A stretch of 64,000 nt of DNA, from positions 131,824,972-131,888,971 of the forward strand of contig NC_060248.1 in assembly GCF_921293095.1 (NCBI RefSeq), written 5' to 3'. Source of the DNA: Ischnura elegans (taxonomy: Eukaryota; Arthropoda; Insecta; Odonata; Coenagrionidae). Positions within the stretch are counted from its first letter, which is position 1. Each line of letters begins with the position of its first letter. This document shows positions 44,080 through 55,917 of the stretch, piece by piece. Below the pieces are notes generated by a model. That model searched no databases and was not told the origin of the DNA. It saw nothing but the letters and a program-made list of their open reading frames with translations. Both the position numbers and the translations under genes were made by a program.

Positions 44080-46142
44080 CCTGCACATGGTAATAAAAAT
44101 ATAAACACAGCAGTTAAGTATTCACACGTACACTCTCTGTCCTTAAAACAAAACCACTTTTGTGTTTTACCTTCTGCATCTACCTTGCTCAAGTTCTTCA
44201 GCGACCATCTTATACCCCAATTGTACAATCTTATCGACGCATGCTGAAATATCACAGAAAAAAGTGGATAAAGGGTTGTTCAGAGGGGATTGATCGATTG
44301 CATGATCTACCATGTTCGGGAACACATCCACCCTTTCCACTAACTACTTCATCGAATCTAGTTCAATTCGCTGCATTATCTTGGAGGAAGTAATGCGACC
44401 ACTCACATGGTAACCACTGTTTCCACGACTTTACAAATAAGTACCATACTTTTAGTCGGTGATGTTAGTCCACCATAATTTTTGGCAATAATCACCCTAT
44501 GGGATGTATCAACACTGTCATTATGTATTGTCTGCAGACATTCTTCACACCGGACTGCCCTGGACAGTTTTCTGCTGACAAAACCAGCTATGTAACCCAC
44601 AACATCATCAACGCATCCTGGTATTACTTTTGATTTTGAAAGGAGGGAATAATTATGTTCCTCTGTGACAAACGTGGAGTCATCACCTTGGGCATCAGAG
44701 GACTCCAAATCCTAGCCAGGGAAGTCTGCTTTAGGAATGTGAGGGTTCTTGGAGGGAATGGCACTAGATACACACAGTATTTTTGTACCATCCTAAGGCA
44801 CACAATTGCCTGTGGCAAACAGACCTAATTCATTTTTTAACAAAAGCCTTTCATATGCAGCCTGAAATTGTCTAAGCGTAGGGTTATTGTTGAGCCCACC
44901 TTTGGTTCTGGTAGACCTAAAAAAGTTTCCACATGATCCTGGCTTATTTTGTATATTAGAATTATAGAAACTTTAATTTTCCAGTAACCACAAGATCTCA
45001 TAGACCAGCCTTTTCACACTTTCCAGAGCTGCAAGAAACCCCTGGAAACAGGTCTCTACTGCTCTCCACTAGTTTTACTCCACTTGTTGTTTTTAATGAC
45101 AATATGTAATTTCTAAATTCATCCATGAATGACATATGCTCAGCTACCTATGCTATTTAAAGAGGGTAATTAGGGATTAGAGATGTGGGTAGGGCTTCGG
45201 GCACATTTAGGATATCGGTGTTTGGGTTTTTCTGGTGTTTTGTAGTCCCATAGGTTTTGTAGCGGAGGGTTTTTGTAGCAGCGAAAGAAGCTTCGAATTT
45301 TTTAAAGTGAGATTTCAGAAGGGTTAATATTGGACAGAGTTTGAGGTCTTTTCTGATGTTTATATTGCTAATGAACCACGGGGCGTTTATTATTTTGCGA
45401 ATAATTTTATTTTCTGCAACTTGAATTTTCTTCAGGTGTGATGGCGCCGCATGAAGCCAAGCCGGTGAAGCATACGTTAAGATGAGCTTCATCGTGGAGT
45501 TGTACAAACGCAGTTTCGCTTTGATTCCAAGGGGTGAGTTTTTCTTTAGTAGAGGGTGAAGAGCTGTGCTGATTCCTGCGGCTCTCTGAATTTCGGATGA
45601 GATGTCAGTTGACCAAGTGATTTTGTTATTCAGTAGTACACCAAGATATTTTATTGTCGTTCGTTGAATTGTCTTATGAACTTAATAGTTCCTTCACAAC
45701 CATTGAAAGTGGCTAGATGAAGGTCACCGCCCAAGTATTTTAAGGCGTCAGCAACACTACGGCTGAATGTGTGCAGCCAACCTCACCTTCATCTTCTCTC
45801 TATGCCAGTGCGCATGCTGCTTTCGGAGCTTGTTACCCACATGGGGACCCTGGCTAGATTGCAGTGCCTCCAACTCTTCAATAAATTGCCACTTAATTGC
45901 TCTACCTTGACCATCCACTAACACCCTTTCACTAGCTAGCATATTTCTAACCAGCTTTAACATATGTCAAGGATCGAGCGACGTATATATTTTTCTTTCT
46001 CCAAGAACAAAATAATGCATCATGTTCTTTGGGGAGAGGTCTGCCCCCAAGGGCCAAAGCCATGGCAGTGTTGGATGTGGTGCCATCGAAAGTGATGGAG
46101 CACACCTCAACTCCTGTCTCCTCTACAAACTCAATTGCATGC
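44080..46142 (-). pseudogene. P-element/THAP-type transposase relic 4, interrupted by a LINE fragment
   Basis: From the high end the minus strand reads FVEETGVEVCSITFDGTTSN, then MLKLVRNMLASERVLVDG, IKWQFIEELEALQ and MKVRLAAH. A jockey fragment at 45150-45690 intervenes. The protein resumes with FMDEFRNYILSLKTTSGVKL at about 45080-45130, GGLNNNPTLRQFQAAYERLL near 44860-44900 and VVGYIAGFVSRKL near 44570. Segment order matches THAP9-like proteins, making this the most complete P-like relic here. Its upstream end is cut at 46143 by a piggyBac terminus at TTAA. Confidence 0.72.
45150..45690 (-). mobile_element. Jockey-type LINE 3' fragment inside P-like relic 4
   Basis: The minus strand reads IKYLGVLLNNKITWSTDI, LRLYNSTMKLILTYASPAWL and QVAENKIIRKIINAPWF, the carboxyl part of a jockey-clade ORF2 after the reverse transcriptase active site. 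It is 5'-truncated, as is usual for LINE insertions, and lacks a clear poly(A) tail. Confidence 0.7.
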
Positions 46143-46146
46143 TTAA

Positions 46147-46600
46147 CCCTTTGCACTCGGAATTTTTCAGCCCATATACCAGTAGCCTACTCGGAATTAT
46201 ATTTTTAAATGTCCCTGAATTTCAGAAAGAGAACCTTATGGAATAAAGTTTTATATTTATCTAAAATAAAGTGTTTATTTGACAAATTAGGCTTTCAGAT
46301 TGAGTAATAAGCATCATATATTCATTAATCTCTAAATTTTTCCAAACAGTGATACCTTCTAAAACATTCCCTCACATGAAGCCCTGTGTGGTTTTCACAT
46401 GTTTCACAAAAGTAAATTGTCTCTCTTCTTCCTCCACTAACGTTTCTTTTCGAACATACTACACAGTCCATGTGTTTTTTTTCATAATGTGGCATGATGA
46501 TATGAAGTTTTCCATTCAACCTTTGTAGAGGGTCTGATGGTTTTGGTCGGCCCCTGGGAGTTGTACCACCCATCCTGAAATCTCCAATACTAATTAAAAT
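46147..46600 (-). mobile_element. piggyBac element 3, one end only
   Basis: TTAA at 46143-46146 is followed by CCCTTTGCACTCGG, a piggyBac-like terminus. Inside, the minus ORF 46325-46573 reads DCVVCSKRN...YFCETCENHTGLHVRECFRRYH, the carboxyl zinc finger of the transposase. The opposite terminus was not found before piggyBac 4 begins. Confidence 0.65.
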
Positions 46601-47247
46601 AATAACAAGGTGTTAAGAAGGTTAAATTAAGATAGAAAATTTATCTACACGCCTGTAATCCCATTCTGCTACAGGAAAAGGAAATAAATAATAATTTACC
46701 TCTGCTTAGGCCCATTGGCATAGCCTTGGTCCTGTTTCTAACGGCTGAACTCATTGCCACACCTCGTGGACAGTTGAGCTCCAACGATCGATCCGACAGA
46801 TAGTCGGGCAACGTCTTCACCTTCTGCTGCTCCAGAATTCCACTTCATATTTGCCCATTATTATCAGTCTCTCTCTACAAATCTGTAAATTTTTGGATTT
46901 TACGCAACGGCGAAAATGGCTCACTATTGTTTTAATTTTATCAATTGTAAAGGTTATTACCGTAAAAATCTTGCCTTGAGCTGTCCGGTGTGTCCACGTA
47001 TCATAAGTCAATTAAAATCCCTTGTTCGATCGCAATTGGTTGTCTACCTGATAAAATATGTACTCCTACAGTCCTTTAGTCCTAATCGCGAACAGTTTTA
47101 ATTAGGAGAAACACACAACACACAATACACTACATTTAAAGTTCCAACAACAATCAGCAACACGAACTGTTTAAAAAACATAAAAAAATCTTAGTAAACT
47201 ACCGTAACTTCCTACTACTATATACCACTTTTGACATATTTTAATGC
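46600..47247. other. Unassigned stretch
   Basis: No recognised coding sequence. It may be interior of piggyBac 3, but no transposase motif was found. Confidence 0.35.
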
Positions 47248-47717
47248 TTAACCCTTTTAGTGCTATCCTTATTCCTCTGGTACTGGTGAGAAATGCGGAG
47301 GGTTTTTTAATAAAATGTAGCATCTATGAAAAAAAAACAATTCAAAGCTATTTTATTACATATCCATATGCGGTTTTTTTTACGTAGATGAGGTTGAACT
47401 GGTCTATATTTACAAAATGTTTTTACGTGCACTGAAATATAAATCTTTTTATTTCAATGTGATAAAGTTAAACAATATTTTTAACAATATTTTGTTTTTA
47501 CTTTCAAACACAAAAATAATATATTTTTTAAAACTTTTTCTAATGAAGCTGCTTTTTGAAAAATCTAAAGACAATTATAAATAAGTCTTGAAAAAATCAT
47601 CAATAAATAAGAAAAACCTAGCGAATTGCATAACTTTTTGCCATCCTCTGCGTAGTCCCATCTCAGTGTATTGCAGAATAGCATCAGGGAATCTCGCCTT
47701 ATTGTATTTGTTTCCAT

Positions 47718-49479
47718 CTAGCATCTATGCTGCACCATACAAATGCTATGCACTCCTTTATTACAGTTTATACACACTGTGCGGGACCTTTTTCTCTTTC
47801 TTGCATCTTTTCCACTACAAACAACACAATTTTTTTCTTTCCTCCCGGAAAGTTGCTGCAGTCCAGCCTTAGGTCCACTTGTACTAGGAGATGAGTCATT
47901 CCCTGTCTTCCCAAGCCATTCCACCTCAAGGGACTCTATAATGCTTGCAGTATACTGAAGCCTTGTCATTGTTTTTGTGGGATGGTTTTCTTTGTATATT
48001 ATGTAGGAATTGAGCACCATACGAGCAATCACCGAAAAAACAACTTTCTTCCAATACTTTACGGTACGCCTTTCATCTAAATATGAATATACCATCATAT
48101 CAGATGCATCAATCCCACCCATGTAACTATTATATAAATTTATTATTTCTGGCCTCACTATATCTTTCACTTTACCATGCCTCTTCTTACTTGTATTTGC
48201 GCTTTTTGCTGTAGCTTTCGTGGAAATCAGCAGAACAGGATTTTTTTGGGATTTTTTTTTCCCTTTGCCCTAATAAAAGAACCGCGTCACTTCTAACATA
48301 TTTCTTTTCCCCAACGCGAAACTTTTCCTTCAATTCCATTGGAATATTCTTCCGATTTCTTCGCAATGTCCCTGTCAAATATGTTTGATTTTTATATAAT
48401 TCACGAGCCAGGTCAACACTCGAAAAGAAGTTGTCCACAACAACATGGTAGCCTTTCATAAGATAATTACCTAGAGTCAACAGCTTTTTCACAACCACAA
48501 AACTCAGTCCATGTTCCTGTAATTCTTTCTTATCTTTTTTATTCTTCGCACCACGATAGCAATAGAATGCCAGACAATAGTTCGCTACCGAATCGCAGAG
48601 CATCCAGAATTTTATGCCCCACTTGTGATGATGTTTACTTGGTAAATATTGCAGTAACTGTGAATGGCTTTTGGTACCAACTAAAGTTTCATCAATGCAA
48701 AGATGTTCATGTGGTGTATAATAATGGCGAAATAAGCGATTAGCATGGTCAACAATGGGCTGAAATTTAGCACAAGGGTCATAATTTTCATTTCCAGGTG
48801 AAACAAGTTTGGAATTGTCAGTGAGATGAAAAAATCTAAGAAGCAATTGAAAACGATCTCTAGACATCATTTTTCCGAACCATGGTATGGCACGAGAATT
48901 GCTCACCCAATAAGAAAAGATGGTTGGTCTTTTTGTTATACCCATTTCTAGTAAAATTGCAATAAATGCTTTCATTTCAGTTACTGTCACATTCCGCCAC
49001 TGCCTCACTCTTGATCTTGGCGACAATTTATCATGGGCAGCAAGGAACTGCTCAGCATACCTGTTAGTTTCCGTTGTGAACAGATTCCATAGTACGGACG
49101 TGAAAAACAAATTGAAGTATTCTCTGGGGTGAGCTGCTGGTGATGGCGCATGCTTGGGACCTGGCATTTCAGCATACTCGAAGGCGTTAGTATTCCAGGT
49201 GTCACGGCCTTCATTTACCACGTTGAATTCTGGTGGTGGAATAACATCGGTCACATCACTGGTCACATCATCTTCATCACTTTCCTCTATTATCCTTGGC
49301 CTTTTTTTCTGCGTCACAATATCAGAGTCGCCAGAGTCAGAATTGTCTTCATCATTCAGATGTTCGCTCAAGTCTTCTTCCTCTGTATAATCATCATCGT
49401 CACTAAGTGATAACAAGTAATTTACAAGTTCTTCGTCTAATTTTTTGTTTGAAGTTGCCATTTCAGGTAACCGAAACAA
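47718..49479 (-). pseudogene. piggyBac transposase with one frameshift
   Basis: The open frame 49479-48187 starts MFRLPEMATSNKKLDEE (a later Met, MATSNKK, is likely) with an acidic amino-terminal part, then HLCIDETLVGTKSHSQ and VVDNFFSSVDLARELY carrying the first two catalytic Asp residues. The frame breaks in A-rich runs near 48240-48262, then resumes at 48170-47718 with NSYMGGIDASDMMVYSY (third Asp) and a zinc finger CVVCSGKDARKRK..CINC. A homopolymer indel explains the break and could be a sequencing error. Confidence 0.85.
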
Positions 49480-50102
49480 AAGTAAAACGTATGAGTATGC
49501 TTGAAATAGCTATCGAGACAACCGCACACTCACAAGGTAAAAACCACACTGAGCCTCCTTGGTCATAAGAGAGAAGTGCTTTCCTCGCGAAATATGGACA
49601 ATGTATTCACTATCTCAAGGCAGAAAAAAATAAAGCCCTAACACATAGAGAACTGCTGACAGTGCAACTCCATTCCACAAAGTCTAAATGATTAGCTTGG
49701 AAGGATGAAAGGAGATACCAAAATGATTACAAAGTAATCCTTTCATATGAAACGTAACACAATATACTGAGTTAGCAGTTCTGAATCAAAACAACCTCAC
49801 CAAAACACATCCATTTCATAGCAGAACTATCAGGTTATAAGCCCTCTGGTATATGTTCGCAAAGAAAAGAAAACTGAGCAGCAAAATCAAGCCTTAGATT
49901 GGGCGGTGCTTCCTGACTCAGAAAGAACCAACTGAAATTATGGTATCATTTATGCATTGTCAAATGTAATTAAAAGTGACGATAAAAATAATTGAAACTT
50001 GTTGCGTAAAGCAGAGAATGTACACTTTCATAAGAACAAAAAACATACAACATTTAATTTAAATGTAATAAGTTATAGCAAATTAAATAATGGACTACGT
50101 AG

Positions 50103-50171
50103 AAGCCGATATATCGGCCCGCCGCACTTTTCGCCCGAGCAGCAAAAGCCGATATATCGGCCCGCCGCACT
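50103..50171 (+). repeat. Subterminal repeat of piggyBac 4
   Basis: AAGCCGATATATCGGCCCGC is repeated at 50103 and 50146 (26 bp each, offset 43). Each holds a 12-bp palindrome CCGATATATCGG. Likely transposase binding sites. Confidence 0.85.
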
Positions 50172-50529
50172 AAAAGGGTTAACGTGATTGCATAATTTCT
50201 TAAATTCACAGAACTTTTTTTACAGGTGGTAGGTTATGTGAGAAATTAAGTTACTGTGAGAGTTGGCCTTAATGCTGTTAAATTGTTGGTGAAACATTAC
50301 ACTAAAATGTGGTACATTGTTGTGCGGCATGTGCACAACTATAGACCACTATGAATTTTATACACTGGTTCAATGATGCCGTTATTTTAAACCATGTATT
50401 TTACTCATTTTTCTACACAAGAGGATACAGAAGTATTTTAATAAAAATATAAATCACAATACAAAGGGAACACCTTCTCAAAAGTCTCTGATCACAGCTG
50501 ACAAAAAGTTTAATGAACAATCTACTCCT

Positions 50530-52501
50530 TCATATGGTACCCCACTTTTCTTTTAGCTCTGGGACATTGTACAAATCCCTTTTTGAAGATACTTTCATTG
50601 GCACACTAATTTTACATATAATATCTGATTTCTTGTATATTAAAATGTCTTTTACAGTTGGCCACTTCCAAAAATTCCCACTTCTCTCCATACAGCTTAT
50701 TCTGATGCCTGATTTGTGCACATTCAGTACAACACCAGGCCAGTGTTCCCCCTCATACTGAACTATTACATTATCACCCACTTGAGGCACATATACTACT
50801 GTCGCATCAACAGACTTCATTAATCCATCATCACTTTCTTCTGATGTGCTCAAGTCAAAGGTATCATCATCATCTGATACAAATGATGCTGTATCCTCAG
50901 CACTACTAGTACTCACCGTCTTCTTGGAAATCTGAGAAGTAAAACGTAATATGAATCTCATTGCCTTAATGCAAGTAATAAAAGTAAAGAAGAATAATTT
51001 AGGTATGGTACTGGTATGTGATGTACACTTACCGGTATTGTACATCTCTTTTGCTTCTTTGAAATTCCTGAAGGTCCAGGTATATCTTCGTGGCCACTGT
51101 TGGCTGAATTATCAGCATCATTTGTAGCACATACACTCTTCCCTGGCTCAACATTGATGTTTTTCTCCTCCTCCTAGTACCAGCACCGGTACCGGTACAA
51201 TCAGAGTTCGTAAGAGTTTCTTGTGCCCTCACTAATGCAAGATGATCTATGAAGGACGCACTCACTAATGGTAGTGAGAAATCGAGTTCATTATTCGGTA
51301 ACCTATTTAATACTTCATTCCTGTTGAGAGGATACATTCCTGATTTTCTGAATCCAGCTTTCAGATTAGAAGGTCCATTGGCAGCCAACCTATCCACCAA
51401 CTTCTTTAACAGCGAAGGGAAAATGTCTTTTGGGATTGTTGGGTATTTTCTTCCGCAAGATGATCGTTTGTATTCCTCTAGTATCTGTCGCCAGTAGATT
51501 TTCATAGGGCGAAAATACGATAAGTCCAGAGGCTGGGTCAGATGTGTTGTGTTTGGAGGCAAGGCAATGAATGCAGTATAATTCTCTTCACAAATCTTAA
51601 TAACCTTTGGGCTAATGTGACTGCTTAAGTTGTCCCCTATAATTACCTTCCTTCCTTCTTTCTTCTTCAGCTCAGGTAAGAGTGAATTCATGAACCAGTC
51701 TTCAAAACTGATTCTGTCGAACCAACCACTTTTCGTGCGGTTATACCTGGCTCCTAGAGGGCCACCTTCCGTCCAAGTGTCCCACATTTTCTCAGCCTTA
51801 TAATTGATATATGGTGCTAGGATTTCACCAGCTGCATTGCCACACATCATGATAGATACCGACGCTTTGCTTGAATTCATTATGATTTCGGGATACTTAC
51901 AACCCCGTTTAGTTAAGACCCTTTTCTTTCCTGGGTCATCAACCAGGTTTGTTTCGTCATAATTATAAATATTTTCAGGAGCAATACCTTCCAGTTCCTT
52001 CTCAAGATTATCGAAATATAAATTTATGATATCTCTGGTCACAGCAGCTCTACTCCTCTTAATATTACTTGCAAATCTTTGTGATAATTGGTCATGGTGT
52101 TTCTGAACAAATGATTCAGACCAACGTTTTCCAGGAAAATTGTTGGTGAACCTCACTTCTTTACGGCCACATGAATCCAGATACATTTTTACAATGCAGC
52201 GAAGGTCAATCGTGGAAATAGGAAATCCGAACTCGCTCAGTTTGATAGCATGCTGTACAAATGATTCCTCCTCTTCTGAAGTAAACACACAGCTTCGTCC
52301 AGGTTGTGCCACATTGTTTTCCCGTACAGCTTTCATTTTAAGAATTATAGAACTACGTGGAATTCCATAGACAACTGCAGCCTTGCGAGAGGATAGTCTT
52401 TTTGCTTTGATAGCCTCCAAACACTGTTGCATCACAGCTTCAGAATAAGGTCTGTATGGGCGACCCCCAATCTTCCTCCTTGAATTCGTACAATCACTCA
52501 T
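50530..52501 (-). pseudogene. Pogo-like transposase (family D), two exons, one frameshift
   Basis: Exon 1 is 52501-51033. It starts MSDCTNSRRKIGGRPYR, with an amino-terminal helix-turn-helix (SSRKAAVVYGIPRSS), then catalytic Asp residues in YNYDETNLVDDPG, KVIIGDNLSSHIS and LTQPLDLSYFRPMK. Near 51165-51180 a GGA-rich run shifts the frame; the shifted frame reads NVEPGKSVCATND to a GTAAGT donor. Exon 2 is 50931-50530, entered from TTCTCAG, with an acidic stretch and a Tudor-like segment (VGDNVIVQYEGEHWPGVVL). It is a relative of the relic at 1-1370. GGACCATAG motifs repeat at 52620-53025. Confidence 0.82.
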
Positions 52502-52599
52502 TGCTCTCTATAAGTTACCTATAAAACCAAAAAATGCCTTATTTCTCTTAATTGGTGCTCATGTTATTAATTATGTGACAAGAAATCTATTTTTAAAAG

Positions 52600-53040
52600 T
52601 CAAGACCCCGGAACACAACTATGGTCCATCCTGGAAATTGGACCATAGATGGGCTCATGGTTACACGTTTTTATGTTATTGCACATTTCTCACACACGAC
52701 GTCATCAGATAAGGACCAAACTACAGATAATAGATCCCAAATATATTAAAAGATAAATGAAGAAAACTGAAATGAGATAACTGTTACCTTGCTCTCAGTA
52801 CGAAAGAAAGTGGGACAACAAAGTTGAAAACACGGCTCTTCACGTTTACGTAATGGCTCCTGTGTTGCTTTACCATGCGCGTCCTTGCAGTTTCTTACGC
52901 TGCCGCTAGAGGGCAGACAACTTCAGTATTTTGAGAGCCATGGCAGCGCTCGGCTGTAACTAAACGGTAGACTGTGAAGTCATCATAAGCAATTGGACCA
53001 TAGTTGTGCTTCAGGACCATAGTTAGGGGAAGTTACGGTA
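52600..53040. repeat. GGACCATAG repeats, probable right end of pogo element D
   Basis: CTATGGTCC/GGACCATAG motifs occur at about 52620, 52645, 52990 and 53015, the last followed by TTAGGGGAAGTTAC. They look like subterminal transposase sites. A matching left end was not found near 50183-50530, where only CAACTATAGACCAC is similar. Confidence 0.45.
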
Positions 53041-53064
53041 CCCTATTGCAAATTGCTATATAAA

Positions 53065-53530
53065 CACCCCCCTCAATTTGAAAAGGCCTGTAATACATTT
53101 AGTTTCTCCCTTAACATGCCGGGCCGTGTGGTGCCAAGAGGCTTAGTGAACATATCAGCGTTTTGATCGCTTGATGGCACATATATTATATTAAAAATCT
53201 TTTTCTGAATAAGATCTCACAGAAAATAATGCTTAACGCCAATATGTTTCCTTCTACGGTACTTAAGTTAAAACAATAAGTGAACACATGACTGGTTGTC
53301 CTTAAACAAGATTACTGCCTTTTTTCTATCTATGCACAAGTCTTCCAAAACTCCAATTGTTCATTGTGGCTCAAATGCTCCCTCACACAAAGCTTCAAGT
53401 TCCGCTGTGGATAGTTGTGCATTTGACTGTTTTCTTGTACTCCATTATATGTACAATGCAACCAAAGACTTACACCAAAAAACCAAATGTGAACTTCCTG
53501 TCTTCTGAATCTCCATCCCAATCTGCATCA
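53065..53530 (-). pseudogene. Copia RNase H end and LTR start
   Basis: The minus strand reads, across several frames, DADWDGDSEDRKFTFGF, DNQSC, RRRKHIGVKHYF and YVPSSDQNADMFTKPLGT, the carboxyl end of Ty1/copia RNase H. A purine tract (TTGAGGGGGG) near 53068-53078 is followed by TGTTTATATAGCAATTTG, a plausible LTR start. The LTR is cut short near 53040 by the pogo D end. Confidence 0.6.
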
Positions 53531-53539
53531 ACAAAACAC

Positions 53540-54150
53540 ACTGCCGATTCACGTAAATCCTTCTTTGGAAAAAATAACACGAAATCAAGTGTGCGTTTAT
53601 TTAATATATCGAAGCTCTCTTTTAAGTCCTTTCCAGAGTCCCTCAGTGGGTCTTTTTTTATACCTGCTAAATAAATTTACACTCAGAAATGAAGAATATA
53701 ATAAATAAATAAATAATAGAATTTAAGAAAAACACACAGAATCGAAGAATTTAAAGCATGGAAAACAACAAATACCGGCGAGAAAACTTTTCCATTCAAA
53801 CGTAACATTTCGGAACACACCTACGCCTCGAGAGTCTCCTGATTCCCACATCACACTTTTTTACAAAATCAACACTCATACCAGTGACTGATCTAACAAT
53901 TTTCTTTTTGCAGGTGCTTTCCTCGGCTCTTCGCGGCAAAGTTGTTCAGGGTAGTCGAAAATTGTCGGGACAGCGGTGAGTTTAAGCCAATGACAACCGA
54001 ATTTTTCTGTCATAAGAATCCGCCGTAAAATATTTAGAGCATATTTTGGTGTTCTCAGAGGGCACGAAATTCTATCTTCGAACACTTGTCAACCACAATT
54101 TCCTCCTTTCTTCATTTCTTGGGAAGCTAAGGAGACAATTTTAAAGTTCC
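53540..54150. other. Nothing recognised
   Basis: AT-rich, with a short AAAT-type low-complexity run near 53700-53715. No gene seen. Confidence 0.45.
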
Positions 54151-54152
54151 AC

Positions 54153-54720
54153 GCACGGGGGGAAGAGGGCGATCTCTTCCTTTGGGGAGCAGCGCCCCCA
54201 CGGACCCGAGCCCACCGGGGAGACAACCTTGTTAAAAAAAACCTGATACGACTAAGGTAGCGTCCGGACAGTCTTGTGGGCCTGAATGTCTGTGAGAGCC
54301 GATAACATCTTGCTTGAGCCCACCCGCGTGTTTGCCGTGCGTGGCGACCCGTGTCGCAGGGAACGGGGATCCTGGTGGCTGAGGGGACCTCCTCTGTGGG
54401 AGGGGAAAACCCCCAACACTCCTCTTTGACTCCTGACTCTCCTGGACGGGTGGCCGGGAAGTAGCCCAGTCCCGGTCATTCTGCTCGTGGCGGCTGGGGA
54501 GCTTGGCGGCTCCTTTCGAGCGTACGCCAGGACGGGTTAGTGCTGGTGGTCTTCTTAAGGTGTGCGGGTTAGGAGAGCCCCCGCTTGAGGTTCTAACCCG
54601 TAAGAGACTCCCTTATCAAAGGTTTGTATGTCTCTTTGGTAGCCCTGTTGACCACACCGGATCTCGGTGTGGCTCCGTGGTGAGTGGGAAGTACAGGGGA
54701 GGAATTTTGTATGTGTGTAT
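54153..54720 (+). repeat. Dispersed GC-rich repeat, copy 3, probable 5' UTR of the I-like family
   Basis: Shares its left edge and several blocks with copies 1 and 2 (GGGGAGACAACC, GTTTGCCGTGCGTGG, CGTACGCCAGGACGGG). It leads into an ORF1-like coding region, which is the basis for the call. Confidence 0.65.
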
Positions 54721-55290
54721 GGGTAATAATTTCTTTCATCCGCCTAAAAGATCCCGTGCGGAAACGAACGGAGGAGAAATGAAAAGTAGTAAATTCGTGA
54801 TAATGAAGTGCCAGAAGGAAATGGGGAAACACTGAAGAAAGTTTGTCTATTCTTAATTCGGAGAGTTCTCTCCGCAGCAGTGCCAGGAGATAAAAATTAA
54901 GCAAAGAAGTTACGAGATGGGTCCTTTTTGATCGAAATCGCAAATAAGGCGCAAAGCGTAAAGTTTCTAAGTATGAAACTGAGATATCCCGGTGACAGTG
55001 GAGGTTCACCAAACCCTGAACACTTGTCGGGGAGTTATAACTTAAAAGTCACTACGGTTTACTCTAAGTGGAAGTCGACGAAATAAAGCATGAGATGGCA
55101 TCCCAGGGAGTGTGTGACGTTCGTCGACTGACCACGACACGAAATGGAGAAATAATATACACCACCTCCGTAGTGTGACCGGCTTCTCGACAAAGTGTTC
55201 ATCGGTTATGAATCAGTCCCCGTACAACCATTCATACCAGACCCGATGCGCTGTTACCAGTGCCAACGCTTCGGCCTCATCGCAACCACA
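54721..55290 (+). pseudogene. ORF1 (gag-like) of I-like copy E
   Basis: Starts near MGNNFFHPPKRSRAETNGG. Frame-shifted pieces read KSSKFVIMKCQKE, IANKAQSVKL, VHQTLNTC and VPVQPFIPDPMRC, then CYQCQRFG, the first Cys pair of a CCHC knuckle, where homology stops. Gag proteins of I/jockey LINEs bind the element's RNA. Several stops and shifts make it dead. Confidence 0.6.
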
Positions 55291-55880
55291 GTGGCCGGAA
55301 ATCGGAAAAAGCCGGAGAAAATTACAAAATGGCTTTTTTGAGTTATAAACTTTAAACTTCGCAAATATGCTAAAAAATAATTGAACTTTATGGATATGTA
55401 CTTCATTTGATATAGATCCCACCCGTTACTGAGATACAGAGGCTCTAAAGTGTGCAAATTTCTATAAAAACGACCGCCTTCAATTTTCTCTGAAAATCTT
55501 CAGAAGTAAGTAGATGGTGAAGTTATAGGTGGATTCTTGCGGAATATAAAACTACACCATCTCTTGCCATGGTGTATTTCTTTAATTTTACGTAATCTTA
55601 AAGAATATCATCGGCAAATTCTTACCATGCAGTTACAAAATGGCGGATACCGTTTTTCGAATAATTTTTACATTTAGAGTTTCAAATGGGTTTTCGGCAA
55701 AGTCACGCAAAGTAAGTTATATAAGAGCATTCTTTAAAGATTGCTTGGGGTGTTTATGCAGTTATCTTTGAAATATGTTTGCGACGCCGGAAAATTACAT
55801 TGATTTTTCGAACGGAGATAGAATTTCTCCAAGCAAAAAAAATATAGGAAGAACAGACTTCGGCGCTGAGCATTCATCAC
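55291..55880. other. Non-coding insert between ORF1 and ORF2 of copy E
   Basis: About 590 bp replaces the end of ORF1. It has no ORF, no visible inverted repeats and no target duplication I can define. It may be a non-autonomous element or a rearrangement. Confidence 0.4.
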
Positions 55881-55917
55881 GCCGCTCACGTTTTAATATA
55901 CCCTTTATATTTTAATC

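Larger units (their letters stand above)
47252..50178 (-). mobile_element. piggyBac element 4, TTAA-flanked, nearly intact
   Basis: A 2927-bp element with TTAA at 47248-47251 and 50179-50182 and perfect 12-bp inverted repeats (CCCTTTTAGTGC). The transposase ORF is broken once. The right end has a duplicated 26-bp subterminal block with the palindrome CCGATATATCGG. Confidence 0.9.
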
